Below are positions 32,961 through 41,353 of a stretch of DNA of 64,000 nt, piece by piece (within the stretch, counting starts at the first letter, position 1; each line of letters opens with the position of its first letter). The stretch is taken from positions 496,001-560,000 of the forward strand of contig NZ_JACBZU010000002.1 in NCBI RefSeq assembly GCF_013407935.1, read 5' to 3'. A model generated the notes under the pieces. That model did not search any database, was not told where the DNA came from, and worked only from the letters and a program-made list of their open reading frames with translations. Source of the DNA: Allomuricauda sp. ARW1Y1 (lineage in GTDB: Bacteria; Bacteroidota; Bacteroidia; Flavobacteriales; Flavobacteriaceae). The position numbers were made by a program, and so were the translations under genes.

Positions 32961-33788
32961 ATGAAGGTCAAGGAAATTCCAGTTTCACTTTTTCATCAAG
33001 CTAAGTTATCCTGGCAATCGCAGCGAAAGCTCATCGCGAACAAAAAGCAGGTCCCGGTCATCGTTTCCTTGGCTTCGATTCCTTCCAGACTAGGTATCGT
33101 ACATCTTACCATCCGCAGCATACTCAATCAGGATGTGCTACCAGAGAAAATAGTGCTTTGGCTTCATGAAGATTTGAAGGACAGCATACCCAAATCACTG
33201 AACGTTTTGGTAGGCGACCTTTTTTCCATCAAATATGCAGACTATTTCAGCTCACACAGAAAATTGGTAGAACCCCTAAAACTGTATCCCAATAAAATAA
33301 TCGTCACCTGTGATGACGATATGATGTACCGAAAAAACTGGTTGTCCAAACTCTATCAGGCCCATGAAAACCATCCCGACCATATTGTAGCCAACCAAAC
33401 GCGCTGCATTACTTACGGTAGCGATGGGGAACTCCTTTCTTACAAGGCGTGGAAACCGAACGAATCGGGATGCCAAAACCCATTATTGACACTCCCCATT
33501 GGTGCCGGAGGCACCTTATACCCACCCGATTCCATGCATAAAACGGTTTTTAACCAAGAATTGTTCCTACAACTCACCCCAAAAGCCGATGATCTTTGGT
33601 TTAAGGCGATGGGACTCTTAAAAGGCACCAAATCCATTCAGGCCCAGAACAGCGGAAAGGAACCTATCCCGATTTGGGGGTCGCAGAAAGTTTCCCTGAA
33701 GAAAGGTAATATTGGTATGGACAAAAACAGAACACAATGGCAGGCATTGACCGACCATTTTCAACTAAAATTCGAAAACATTGATTGA
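32961..33788 (+). CDS. Putative GT-A glycosyltransferase with DDD motif
   Basis: 275 residues. The pattern VIVSLASIPSRLGIVHLTIRS followed by ILNQDVLPEKIVLWL, IIVTCDDDMMYRKNWL (acidic metal motif) and LPIGAGGTLYPP is that of a small, poorly characterised family of nucleotide-sugar transferases in Bacteroidota and some glycan loci. It probably acts on cell-surface polysaccharide. The next gene starts 8 bp before its stop. Confidence 0.7.
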   Translation: MKVKEIPVSLFHQAKLSWQSQRKLIANKKQVPVIVSLASIPSRLGIVHLTIRSILNQDVLPEKIVLWLHEDLKDSIPKSLNVLVGDLFSIKYADYFSSHRKLVEPLKLYPNKIIVTCDDDMMYRKNWLSKLYQAHENHPDHIVANQTRCITYGSDGELLSYKAWKPNESGCQNPLLTLPIGAGGTLYPPDSMHKTVFNQELFLQLTPKADDLWFKAMGLLKGTKSIQAQNSGKEPIPIWGSQKVSLKKGNIGMDKNRTQWQALTDHFQLKFENID

Positions 33789-34341
33789 AGAAATCAACAA
33801 CTGTGTTAAGGTCCTTCAAGAGGGCGGACTCATTGTCTACCCCACCGATACCGTTTGGGGCATTGGCTGCGACGCTACCAACCGCGAAGCGGTGCAAAAA
33901 GTATACGCCCTTAAAAACCGGGAAAGCTCCAAACCATTAATTTGCTTAGTGGCCAACCAAGCGATGCTGGAGCGTCATGTAAAGGAAGTTCCCGATGTAG
34001 CTTATGATATTATGGACTTCGCCACCAAGCCCACTACCATTATTTTTGACCAACCCTTGGGCGTTGCGAAGAACCTGGTGGCCGAAGACAACACTTTGGG
34101 CATACGGGTCGCGTCCGATAAATTTTGCCAATACCTCATCAATAAATTCAGGAAACCCATCGTCTCCACTTCGGCCAATATTTCAGGCCAACCCCACCCA
34201 AAACAATTCAACGATATTCAACCAGAAATTTTAAAAGGAGTGGACTATGTGGTAAATTTGCAAAATGAAAATTTCAACCCTTCCCCCTCCTCTATCATTA
34301 AGTTGAGCAACGACGGACAGGTGAAGGTGATACGGGAATAA
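33781..34341 (+). CDS. tsaC: Threonylcarbamoyl-AMP synthase (TsaC/YrdC family)
   Basis: Makes threonylcarbamoyl-AMP, the first step of the t6A37 tRNA modification. 186 residues with GGLIVYPTDTVWGIGCDAT, KNRESSKPLICLVAN, NLVAEDNTLGIRVASDKF and PIVSTSANISGQPHP, all hallmark positions. Start is a TTG at 33781 that overlaps the preceding gene by 8 bp; the N-terminal EEINNCVKVLQEGG matches the family from there. The CCA-adding enzyme follows 2 bp later, so two tRNA maturation steps are co-transcribed. Confidence 0.92.
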   Translation: MIEEINNCVKVLQEGGLIVYPTDTVWGIGCDATNREAVQKVYALKNRESSKPLICLVANQAMLERHVKEVPDVAYDIMDFATKPTTIIFDQPLGVAKNLVAEDNTLGIRVASDKFCQYLINKFRKPIVSTSANISGQPHPKQFNDIQPEILKGVDYVVNLQNENFNPSPSSIIKLSNDGQVKVIRE

Positions 34342-34343
34342 CA

Positions 34344-35774
34344 ATGGCGAAGGAATTCCATACAAAGGCAATACAACACCCTATTTTTAAACTCATTGGC
34401 GAAGCTTCGGACGAGCTGGGCATGGACGCCTATGTTATCGGGGGATTTGTCCGTGATTACTTTTTAAAACGTGGCACCCCAAAGGACATCGACATCGTGG
34501 CCATCGGAAGTGGTATCGAGCTGGCAAACAAAGTAGCCTCCAAACTACAGGGCAAGCCCGAGATATCGGTTTTCAAAAATTTTGGGACCGCCATGATCAA
34601 GTACAAAGACCTTGAACTGGAATTCGTGGGCGCTCGCAAGGAAAGCTATAATCGGGATAGCCGAAAACCCATTGTGGAAGATGGCACCTTGGAAGATGAC
34701 CAAAATCGTAGGGACTTTACCATCAATGCCATGGCCTTGGCGCTGAACTCATCCAATTTTGGAGAGCTTTTAGATCCCTTCGATGGTTTGGCCGATTTGG
34801 ACAGACAACTGATTCGCACACCGTTGGAGCCCGGAATTACCTATTCCGATGACCCTTTGCGGATGATGCGCGCCATTCGCTTTGCGACCCAACTCCATTT
34901 TACAATTGAACTGCCCTCCTTACAGGCCATAGCAGAAAACAAGGAGCGCATTAAAATTGTGTCCAAGGAGCGCATTGTGGACGAACTCCATAAGATTTTG
35001 ATGAGTTCCAAGCCCTCCCTTGGCTTTAAACTGATGCACCAAACCGAATTGTTGCCGCTCATTTTACCAGAGCTAACAGCACTGCAAGGCATCGAGGAAA
35101 AGGAAGGGCAACGCCATAAAGACAATTTCTGGCATACCCTTGAAGTGGTGGACAATATTGCGGAAACCACAGACAACCTTTGGTTGCGCTGGGCCGCCCT
35201 GCTGCACGATATTGGTAAGGCACCTACCAAAAAGTTCCACAAAAAAATCGGGTGGACCTTCCATGCCCACGAATTTGTGGGGGCAAAAATGGTGTACAAA
35301 CTCTTCAAAAGGTTACGGATGCCCTTGAACGAAAAGATGAAATTCGTTCAAAAAATGGTGTTGATGAGTTCCAGACCCATCATCCTATCCGAAGATCACG
35401 TAACCGATTCTGCGGTTCGACGCTTGGTGTTCGATGCGGGAGAGCATGTGGAGGACCTAATGACCTTATGCGAAGCCGACATTACGACCAAAAACCCGAA
35501 GAAACAAAGAAAGTACAAGAACAATTTTAAGATAGTTCGACAAAAAATAGTGGAAGTTGAGGAAAGGGACCATATCCGAAACTTCCAGCCACCGGTTTCG
35601 GGAGAGGAAATCATGAAAACCTTCAACCTGAAACCCTCAAAAGAAATTGGGATCATTAAAGAGGCCATAAAAGAGGCCATATTGGAAGGTGAAATTCCCA
35701 ACGAGTATGAAGCTGCCTACGACTTTATGTTGGAAAAAGGCAAGAAAATGAACCTTAAAGTCCACTCCGAATGA
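34344..35774 (+). CDS. CCA tRNA nucleotidyltransferase with HD domain
   Basis: Adds or repairs the 3' CCA of tRNA. 476 residues: class II nucleotidyltransferase head with YVIGGFVRDYFL, KDIDIVAIGSG (catalytic Asp pair) and RRDFTINAMALAL, then RMMRAIRFA. A C-terminal HD domain follows (HTLEVV, AALLHDIGKAPT). Length and architecture fit the Bacteroidota form. It overlaps ctaA by an ATGA. Confidence 0.92.
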   Translation: MAKEFHTKAIQHPIFKLIGEASDELGMDAYVIGGFVRDYFLKRGTPKDIDIVAIGSGIELANKVASKLQGKPEISVFKNFGTAMIKYKDLELEFVGARKESYNRDSRKPIVEDGTLEDDQNRRDFTINAMALALNSSNFGELLDPFDGLADLDRQLIRTPLEPGITYSDDPLRMMRAIRFATQLHFTIELPSLQAIAENKERIKIVSKERIVDELHKILMSSKPSLGFKLMHQTELLPLILPELTALQGIEEKEGQRHKDNFWHTLEVVDNIAETTDNLWLRWAALLHDIGKAPTKKFHKKIGWTFHAHEFVGAKMVYKLFKRLRMPLNEKMKFVQKMVLMSSRPIILSEDHVTDSAVRRLVFDAGEHVEDLMTLCEADITTKNPKKQRKYKNNFKIVRQKIVEVEERDHIRNFQPPVSGEEIMKTFNLKPSKEIGIIKEAIKEAILEGEIPNEYEAAYDFMLEKGKKMNLKVHSE

Positions 35775-36784
35775 AAACGAACAAAGCTGTTGTGTATTGG
35801 TTGCTGACAGGATGTTTTCTCATCTTTGTCATGGTTTTGGTGGGCGGTATCACGCGCCTCACCCACTCTGGTCTCTCCATCTCCGATTATAAGCTCATCC
35901 AGGGTACCATCCCACCCATGAACGAGCAGGAATGGGAAGAAGCCTTTGAGCTGTACAAGCAATATCCAGAGTATCAAAAGCTTAACTATCATTTTGGTAT
36001 TGAGGAATTTAAGGATATCTATTTTTGGGAATGGCTGCACAGGGTCATCGGTAGATTTATCGGCATTGTGTTCATTCTGCCCTTCCTCTACTTCTTGTTC
36101 ACCAAAAAACTGGACAAGTCGACCATCAAAAAATGTCTGATTTTGCTCTTTATGGGCGGATTCCAAGGGTTCTTGGGTTGGTACATGGTGAAGAGTGGCC
36201 TTGTGGACCGCCCGGATGTATCGCACTATAGGTTGGCGGCCCACCTCACCACGGCCTTCCTCACCTTCGCCTATAGTTTATGGGTGGCGTTGGACCTTAT
36301 CTATCCCCAAAAAAAGGAAATCCACAAAGGCATACGAAACCTGATTCGTGCCGGATTGGTGGTACTTCTTATACAAATTATCTGGGGAGCCTTTGTAGCG
36401 GGATTGGATGCAGGTTTTATCCATAACCATTGGCCCTTGATGAACGAAGGAAAACTGATGCATGAAACCGTTTACATTGAACAACAACCTGTCATCAAGA
36501 ATTTTATCGAAGGAAGAAGTGGGGTACAATTTGTACACCGTTATTTGGCATACGTTGTGGTGGGCTTCATTCTTTTGATATGGTTCAGGACCCGGAAAAT
36601 TGCGACCACACCAATTCAGGAAAATGGACTAAAAGCGCTTTTGGTCATGGTGTTTGTGCAGTTTTTACTAGGTGTGCTCACCTTGATCTATGCCGTTCCC
36701 ATTTGGTTGGGGGTAGTGCATCAAATCGGGGCATTTTTCCTTTTGGCGGCCATGACTTTTACCTTGCACCGGTTCAGCAAATAA
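35771..36784 (+). CDS. ctaA: Heme A synthase (COX15/CtaA family)
   Basis: Converts heme O to heme A for cytochrome oxidase. 337 residues, eight helices with the conserved VLVGGITRLTHSGLSISDY start, LHRVIGRFIG (heme His), YRLAAHLTTAFLTF and a second repeat with VQFVHRYLAYVVVG and VHQIGAFFLLA. It is coupled by ATGA to the CCA-adding gene although the two functions differ. Confidence 0.93.
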   Translation: MKTNKAVVYWLLTGCFLIFVMVLVGGITRLTHSGLSISDYKLIQGTIPPMNEQEWEEAFELYKQYPEYQKLNYHFGIEEFKDIYFWEWLHRVIGRFIGIVFILPFLYFLFTKKLDKSTIKKCLILLFMGGFQGFLGWYMVKSGLVDRPDVSHYRLAAHLTTAFLTFAYSLWVALDLIYPQKKEIHKGIRNLIRAGLVVLLIQIIWGAFVAGLDAGFIHNHWPLMNEGKLMHETVYIEQQPVIKNFIEGRSGVQFVHRYLAYVVVGFILLIWFRTRKIATTPIQENGLKALLVMVFVQFLLGVLTLIYAVPIWLGVVHQIGAFFLLAAMTFTLHRFSK

Positions 36785-36797
36785 GGTCTAATTATTG

Positions 36798-36805
36798 TAC
36801 CTTTG
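36798..36805 (+). promoter_or_regulatory. -7 element before the pRiA4b ORF-3-like gene
   Basis: TACCTTTG fits TAnnTTTG, 22 bp upstream of the ATG at 36828. No obvious -33 element, since the upstream sequence is the end of ctaA. Confidence 0.45.
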
Positions 36806-36827
36806 AACCCACTTTAAAATTTAATGG

Positions 36828-37331
36828 ATGATTTATAAAATCAGGATAATACTTGATGCTGAGGAAGATATCTTTCGGGATATCGAAATTGAGGACCAGA
36901 GTAATCTGGAGGATTTCCACAATGCCATAACCCAAGCTTTTGGTTTTGAGGGAAGTGAAATGGCCTCCTTTTACACCTGTGACGAAGAATGGAACCAAGA
37001 GGAGGAAATTGCCCTGTTCGATATGAGCGAGAGCGGTTCCGATATCCGATTGATGAACGAAACATCCCTTGATGACGTTTTAACGGAGGACAACCCTAAA
37101 ATGATCTATGTGTACGACTTTTTTAGCATGTGGACCTTTTTTGTGGAACTTGCGGACATTGTGGAAAAGGAAGATGGACGGGTATATCCCAACCTGCTGT
37201 TCACTTTTGGCGAACTGCCAGATGCCCCACCAGAAAAGCAGTTTGAAGCCAAGCCCAGTGAGGACGAAGGTGACTTTGACGACCTCTTGGACCGCTACGA
37301 TGATATGGACTTTGACGAAAACTGGAACTAA
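36828..37331 (+). CDS. pRiA4b ORF-3 / IS1096 passenger-like protein
   Basis: 167 residues. The start MIYKIRIILDAEEDIFRDIEIEDQ, then NLEDFHNAITQAFGF, CDEEW and DFFSMWTFFVELADIVE match the plasmid pRiA4b ORF-3 (also called IS1096 TnpR-like passenger) family. The C-terminal ~35 residues are acidic and low-complexity. Members occur in chromosomes without any transposon, and no transposase or terminal repeat is visible here. The biochemical role is unknown. Confidence 0.8.
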   Translation: MIYKIRIILDAEEDIFRDIEIEDQSNLEDFHNAITQAFGFEGSEMASFYTCDEEWNQEEEIALFDMSESGSDIRLMNETSLDDVLTEDNPKMIYVYDFFSMWTFFVELADIVEKEDGRVYPNLLFTFGELPDAPPEKQFEAKPSEDEGDFDDLLDRYDDMDFDENWN

Positions 37332-37372
37332 ACCCCAAACTACGTTTTAACCTTTAACACCCTACCCAAAAA

Positions 37373-38431
37373 ATGCTAAACCTATATTCGGCCCAAATCG
37401 AGAGCATATCGCTACACCGCGTGGGCAATAAAAGCAAAAACGAATCCGCATTCCTATCTGCCGAACCCTTTTCACTGAACGATGAAATGGCCGGATTGCT
37501 CAAGGAATACTTTTTTAAGCCTTTTCGGGAAAAGGAGGAGAACTACTACAAGTTCAGTCACGAAGTGGATTTGGAATTCAATGAGGTTTGCGCTGCGGTA
37601 ACGGGCATTTTCGATAACCCTTCGGATAACCATAGGCTTTCCAAAAAGATTACCACCCACCTTTTTGAACAATCGAACCACCCCCATATTAAAAGTGGGG
37701 AGGTGTACGTGGTGCATTTTTCGGATATGGTGATCGATAACCAAAAAACGGATGCCGTCGGGATTTTTAAAAGTGAATTGAAACACGATTTTCTTCAGTT
37801 TGAGGAAAAGGAACACAACTTGGAAATCCTGATTCGTCAAGGCATCAATATCAACAAACTGGATAAGGGCTGCATTGTTTTTAATGTGCAAAAGGAAGAA
37901 GGGTACAAAGTATTTTCGGTGGATAGCAATCGCTACGATGCCAAGTACTGGTTGGAGAACTTTTTAGGCGTAGCACCTTTGACCGATGAGAACTTTTACA
38001 CTAAAAACTACCTAAAGTTCTGTCAAAACTTTGCCAAGGATGTGGTGCTTCCGGCGGAGGACAAACAACAGGAGGTAATGTTCATGAACCGTGCAGTGAA
38101 TCACTTTGCCAAAAACGACAATTTTGAGGAAACCTCATTTTTGAACGAGGTGATGGAAAACCCAGACCTGATTCCCGAGTTTAAGCACTATAAAGTGGAA
38201 AAAGGACCCAAATATAGCATTGAGGACGTTTCCAATTTTGATATTGCCAATAAGGCGGTGAGTGATGCCCGTAAAAAAATCAAGAATGTCATCAATCTGG
38301 ATACCAATATCCAGATCAAGTTGGACTTTATCAACCCAGAATCCGCTGAAAAGTTTGTGGAAAAGGGATGGGACGAAGAGCGCCAGATGTACTACTATTT
38401 GGTTTACTTCAACAAGGAACAGAAAAGCTAG
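37373..38431 (+). CDS. Nucleoid-associated protein, NdpA/YejK family
   Basis: 352 residues of the 37-kDa nucleoid-associated family: SAQIESISLHRVGNKSKNE at the start, VYVVHFSDMVIDNQKTDAVGIFKS, IFNVQKEEGYKVFSVD and a C-terminal IKLDFINPESAEKFVEKGWDE. These proteins bind the nucleoid; the role is poorly known. It is 41 bp after the pRiA4b-like gene and converges, with a 4-bp overlap, with the kinase-like gene at 38428. Confidence 0.85.
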   Translation: MLNLYSAQIESISLHRVGNKSKNESAFLSAEPFSLNDEMAGLLKEYFFKPFREKEENYYKFSHEVDLEFNEVCAAVTGIFDNPSDNHRLSKKITTHLFEQSNHPHIKSGEVYVVHFSDMVIDNQKTDAVGIFKSELKHDFLQFEEKEHNLEILIRQGININKLDKGCIVFNVQKEEGYKVFSVDSNRYDAKYWLENFLGVAPLTDENFYTKNYLKFCQNFAKDVVLPAEDKQQEVMFMNRAVNHFAKNDNFEETSFLNEVMENPDLIPEFKHYKVEKGPKYSIEDVSNFDIANKAVSDARKKIKNVINLDTNIQIKLDFINPESAEKFVEKGWDEERQMYYYLVYFNKEQKS

Positions 38432-39504
38432 AATTTTTTGTCGATAATCTGTTTCATGCTCACGTCTTCGTAATTTCGCTTCACGAAGTCAAGTGCATGG
38501 ATAAGTACTTCTCCCATAGTTTTGCTATCCCTAAAATTGATATCCCCCGTAAGGTCCAACAACTGACTTTTGAGTAATTCCGTGTTTTCGGATGGAGCAA
38601 TGTTGTCCTCTTTGCAGACCTCCAATAGCCTTTTGAGCCTTCGGCCCCAACTCAATATCCGTTTGGCGATAATGGAGCGCTCCTCCACGATATATTGGTT
38701 CACCGAATCGACCGTTAATTTGCTCTGCACCAAATCGACCATCACCTTGTTTTCTTTAAAAAATTGCGGACGGTACACCTTTATCTTCCCCTCGTAACAC
38801 TGCTGGTCAAAATCGATGGCCCTGATTTTATAGTTCACGCTATCAAAATCGTGGGTAGGAACAATTACGTAGTTATACGAGCGCATATCGCCCAACAGGC
38901 GAATCATGCAACGCTCATTGAACTTCACAAATTCCTTGGCAATTTGCGCCTTATCGAACTCGGAACATTCCGGTAGGTTCTTCTTGAAAAAAACATCCCC
39001 AGGGATGCCTACGATGTGTTCCTCGATAAGCGTATTTTCATAAATGACGAAGTTCAAGTTGTACGGAGATAGCATGTGCTCCAGTTCCAAACCATAAACA
39101 CGGGAGGCATCGGTTTTTTTTACATAGAACAGGGTGTAATTATCGTTCAAAATATTTCGCACTTTGATTCGGAAAGGTTTCGAGTTCCCAAAAGTGCAAT
39201 AATCCACGTAGTCCACATTTAGATATTGGAAGATCTTATCACTACCATCCGACACAAAATTGGAATAGACCCGTTTCAGCGCCAAGTCGATTTCATCACG
39301 ATCAAACTCTGGGTAAAAAACCCGTACCCAAAGGGTATCCTCATCGTTGGCATCGTAAACGGCTACACTTCCCGAAAAGCGGAGCAAGTCATCGTAATGG
39401 ATGGGAATCTCAATCTTTCGATTGTAATATTCCAAGTATTCATCCAGCTCCTCGTTTATGGGATAAGCCGGTTTTTTCTTCGACATCAACTTTTCTTCGG
39501 ACAT
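38428..39504 (-). CDS. Uncharacterised protein with kinase-fold motifs
   Basis: 358 residues, soluble, no signal. I do not recognise a named family, but the order of motifs is that of a protein/lipid kinase-like fold. YTLFYVKKTDASRVYGLELEHML (123-145) could hold the beta-3 Lys (129/130) and helix-C Glu (140 or 142). LIEEHIVGIPGD (159-170) looks like a hinge. RLLGDMRSYNYVIVP (202-216) matches a catalytic loop of the PI3/4-kinase type (GDRHxxN: D206, N211), and IRAIDFDQQ (228-235) a metal-binding IDFG-like loop (D231). The C-terminal ~110 residues are helical. No kinase activity is proven. It converges with the nucleoid-protein gene. Confidence 0.6.
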   Translation of the reverse strand: MSEEKLMSKKKPAYPINEELDEYLEYYNRKIEIPIHYDDLLRFSGSVAVYDANDEDTLWVRVFYPEFDRDEIDLALKRVYSNFVSDGSDKIFQYLNVDYVDYCTFGNSKPFRIKVRNILNDNYTLFYVKKTDASRVYGLELEHMLSPYNLNFVIYENTLIEEHIVGIPGDVFFKKNLPECSEFDKAQIAKEFVKFNERCMIRLLGDMRSYNYVIVPTHDFDSVNYKIRAIDFDQQCYEGKIKVYRPQFFKENKVMVDLVQSKLTVDSVNQYIVEERSIIAKRILSWGRRLKRLLEVCKEDNIAPSENTELLKSQLLDLTGDINFRDSKTMGEVLIHALDFVKRNYEDVSMKQIIDKKF

Positions 39505-39582
39505 TGTATTCGATTATTTTGTAACAATTTTCACTAATCATCGTCAAGTTAGTATAAACCATTCAAAAAACGATAGCATCTT

Positions 39583-40479
39583 TTGGAAACAATACTTACC
39601 GTAAACCATCTCACCAAAAAATTTGGGTATCTCACCGCCGTGAAGGACCTTTCCTTTTCTATTGAAAAAGGGAATGTCTATGGCATTTTGGGACCCAATG
39701 GCAGTGGAAAATCTACCACGCTGGGCATTATTCTCAATGTAGTCAATCGAACTTCAGGGGAATTTAGTTGGTTTGATGGCACCACCTCCACCCACGACGC
39801 CCTTAAAAAAGTAGGCGCCATTATCGAGCGTCCCAATTTTTACCCTTACATGGATGCCATCCAGAATTTGCGGTTGGTCTGTAAAATCAAGGATGTACCC
39901 GAAACCAAGATTCAAGAAAAACTGGAGTTGGTAGGTTTGTGGGACCGTAGAAACAGTAAGTTCAAGACGTATTCGTTGGGGATGAAGCAGCGTATGGCCA
40001 TCGCCTCTGCCCTGCTCAACGACCCTGAAATCCTAATCTTAGACGAGCCCACCAACGGTTTGGACCCGCAAGGAATTCATCAGATTAGGGAAATCATTAA
40101 AAAAATTGCCGGTCAGGGCACTACCATCTTATTGGCTTCGCACCTGCTGGACGAGGTGGAAAAAGTATGTTCGCACGTTATCATTCTTCGAAAAGGGGAA
40201 AACCTATATTCTGGTCCTGTGGACAGCATGCTGGCAAGCCATGGCTTTTTTGAGCTGCGCTGTGACGATTTGGACCAATTGCAGTCACTTCTTGAAAAAA
40301 GTGCCAGTTTTGGAAAAATCGAAAACTTCAACGGAACGCTTACGGCTTATTTGAAAGAGGAAATGGATGCACAAAGTTTGAACAAAATGCTATTCGATAA
40401 AGGCATTGTGCTGTCACACCTCGTTAAAAGAAAAGAAAGCCTGGAAGAGCAATTTTTAACCCTGACCAAGAACCAATAA
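39583..40479 (+). CDS. ABC-2 type exporter ATP-binding protein
   Basis: 298 residues with GPNGSGKSTTLG (Walker A), YSLGMKQRMAIA (signature), ILILDEPTNGLDPQG (Walker B) and SHLLDEVEKV (His switch), the BcrA/CcmA-like class that pairs with ABC-2 permeases. Start is a forced TTG at 39583: a stop codon lies 7 bp upstream in frame and no ATG exists until the middle. The permease follows 11 bp later. The substrate is unknown. Confidence 0.87.
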   Translation: METILTVNHLTKKFGYLTAVKDLSFSIEKGNVYGILGPNGSGKSTTLGIILNVVNRTSGEFSWFDGTTSTHDALKKVGAIIERPNFYPYMDAIQNLRLVCKIKDVPETKIQEKLELVGLWDRRNSKFKTYSLGMKQRMAIASALLNDPEILILDEPTNGLDPQGIHQIREIIKKIAGQGTTILLASHLLDEVEKVCSHVIILRKGENLYSGPVDSMLASHGFFELRCDDLDQLQSLLEKSASFGKIENFNGTLTAYLKEEMDAQSLNKMLFDKGIVLSHLVKRKESLEEQFLTLTKNQ

Positions 40480-40490
40480 TCAAAAAACGA

Positions 40491-41324
40491 ATGTTACGTC
40501 TCCTACAAATAGAATTTATAAAACTTTGGAACAATAGGGCCAGCAAGGTGCTGATCATCTCTTATTTTGTGCTCCTTACCTCCATCGCCCTTATTGCTGC
40601 CATAAAGTTTGATATTGGCCCGGTGCAGTTTCACTTGGCCGACCAAGGAATTTTTAATTTTCCATATATCTGGCACTTTAACACTTTTGTTACAGCACTG
40701 TTTAAACTGTTTTTGGCGATTGTCATTGTATCCATGATGTCCAACGAATACAGTAACAAAACCATCAAACAAAACCTGATCGATGGATTGTCCAAAAAGG
40801 AATTTATTCTCTCCAAGGTACTCACGGTGATTTCCTTTGCTTTGATTTCCACGGTATTTGTGTTTGTGGTTTCGATGATTCTTGGCTTGATATATTCCGA
40901 TTACAACGAGGTTTCCATCATCTTCTCCGATATGGAGTTTTTGCCTGCATTCTTTTTTAAACTGGTTGCCTTTTTTTCCTTCTGTCTCTTCTTGGGGATT
41001 TTGGTCAAACGTTCGGCCTTTGCCCTAGGGTTTCTCATTCTTTGGACCATTTTGGAGCAAGTCGTGTTTGGTCTATTGGGCTGGAAGGTGATGAGCTGGG
41101 AAGCTGCCAAATCGGTCAAACGCTTTTTTCCATTGGAATCGATGGGCAACATGATCAAAGAACCGTTTACAAGACTCTCTGCAGTACAAAACATCGGTCA
41201 ACAGATTGGGGAGGACATGAAATTCGATTATCATGTGTATTGGTATGAGTTTCTGATCGTCATCGTTTGGACAGCCATTTTTATCTATTTATCCTACGCA
41301 TTATTGAAGAAACGTGATTTGTAG
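40491..41324 (+). CDS. ABC-2 type transporter permease
   Basis: 277 residues, six predicted helices, starting MLRLLQIEFIKLWNNRASKVLI, with SNEYSNKTIKQNLIDGLSKKEFILSK in the first cytoplasmic loop, a typical ABC-2 permease pattern (ABC-2_family membrane protein). It forms an exporter with the ATPase 11 bp upstream. The T9SS cargo gene follows after 29 bp but may be independent. Confidence 0.87.
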   Translation: MLRLLQIEFIKLWNNRASKVLIISYFVLLTSIALIAAIKFDIGPVQFHLADQGIFNFPYIWHFNTFVTALFKLFLAIVIVSMMSNEYSNKTIKQNLIDGLSKKEFILSKVLTVISFALISTVFVFVVSMILGLIYSDYNEVSIIFSDMEFLPAFFFKLVAFFSFCLFLGILVKRSAFALGFLILWTILEQVVFGLLGWKVMSWEAAKSVKRFFPLESMGNMIKEPFTRLSAVQNIGQQIGEDMKFDYHVYWYEFLIVIVWTAIFIYLSYALLKKRDL

Positions 41325-41353
41325 TATCTTGTGAGATGCACATAATCATGTAA

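Noticed and set aside
36828-37331. Remnant of an insertion sequence
   Set aside because: The family name refers to a transposon passenger, but no transposase, inverted repeat or target duplication flanks the gene.
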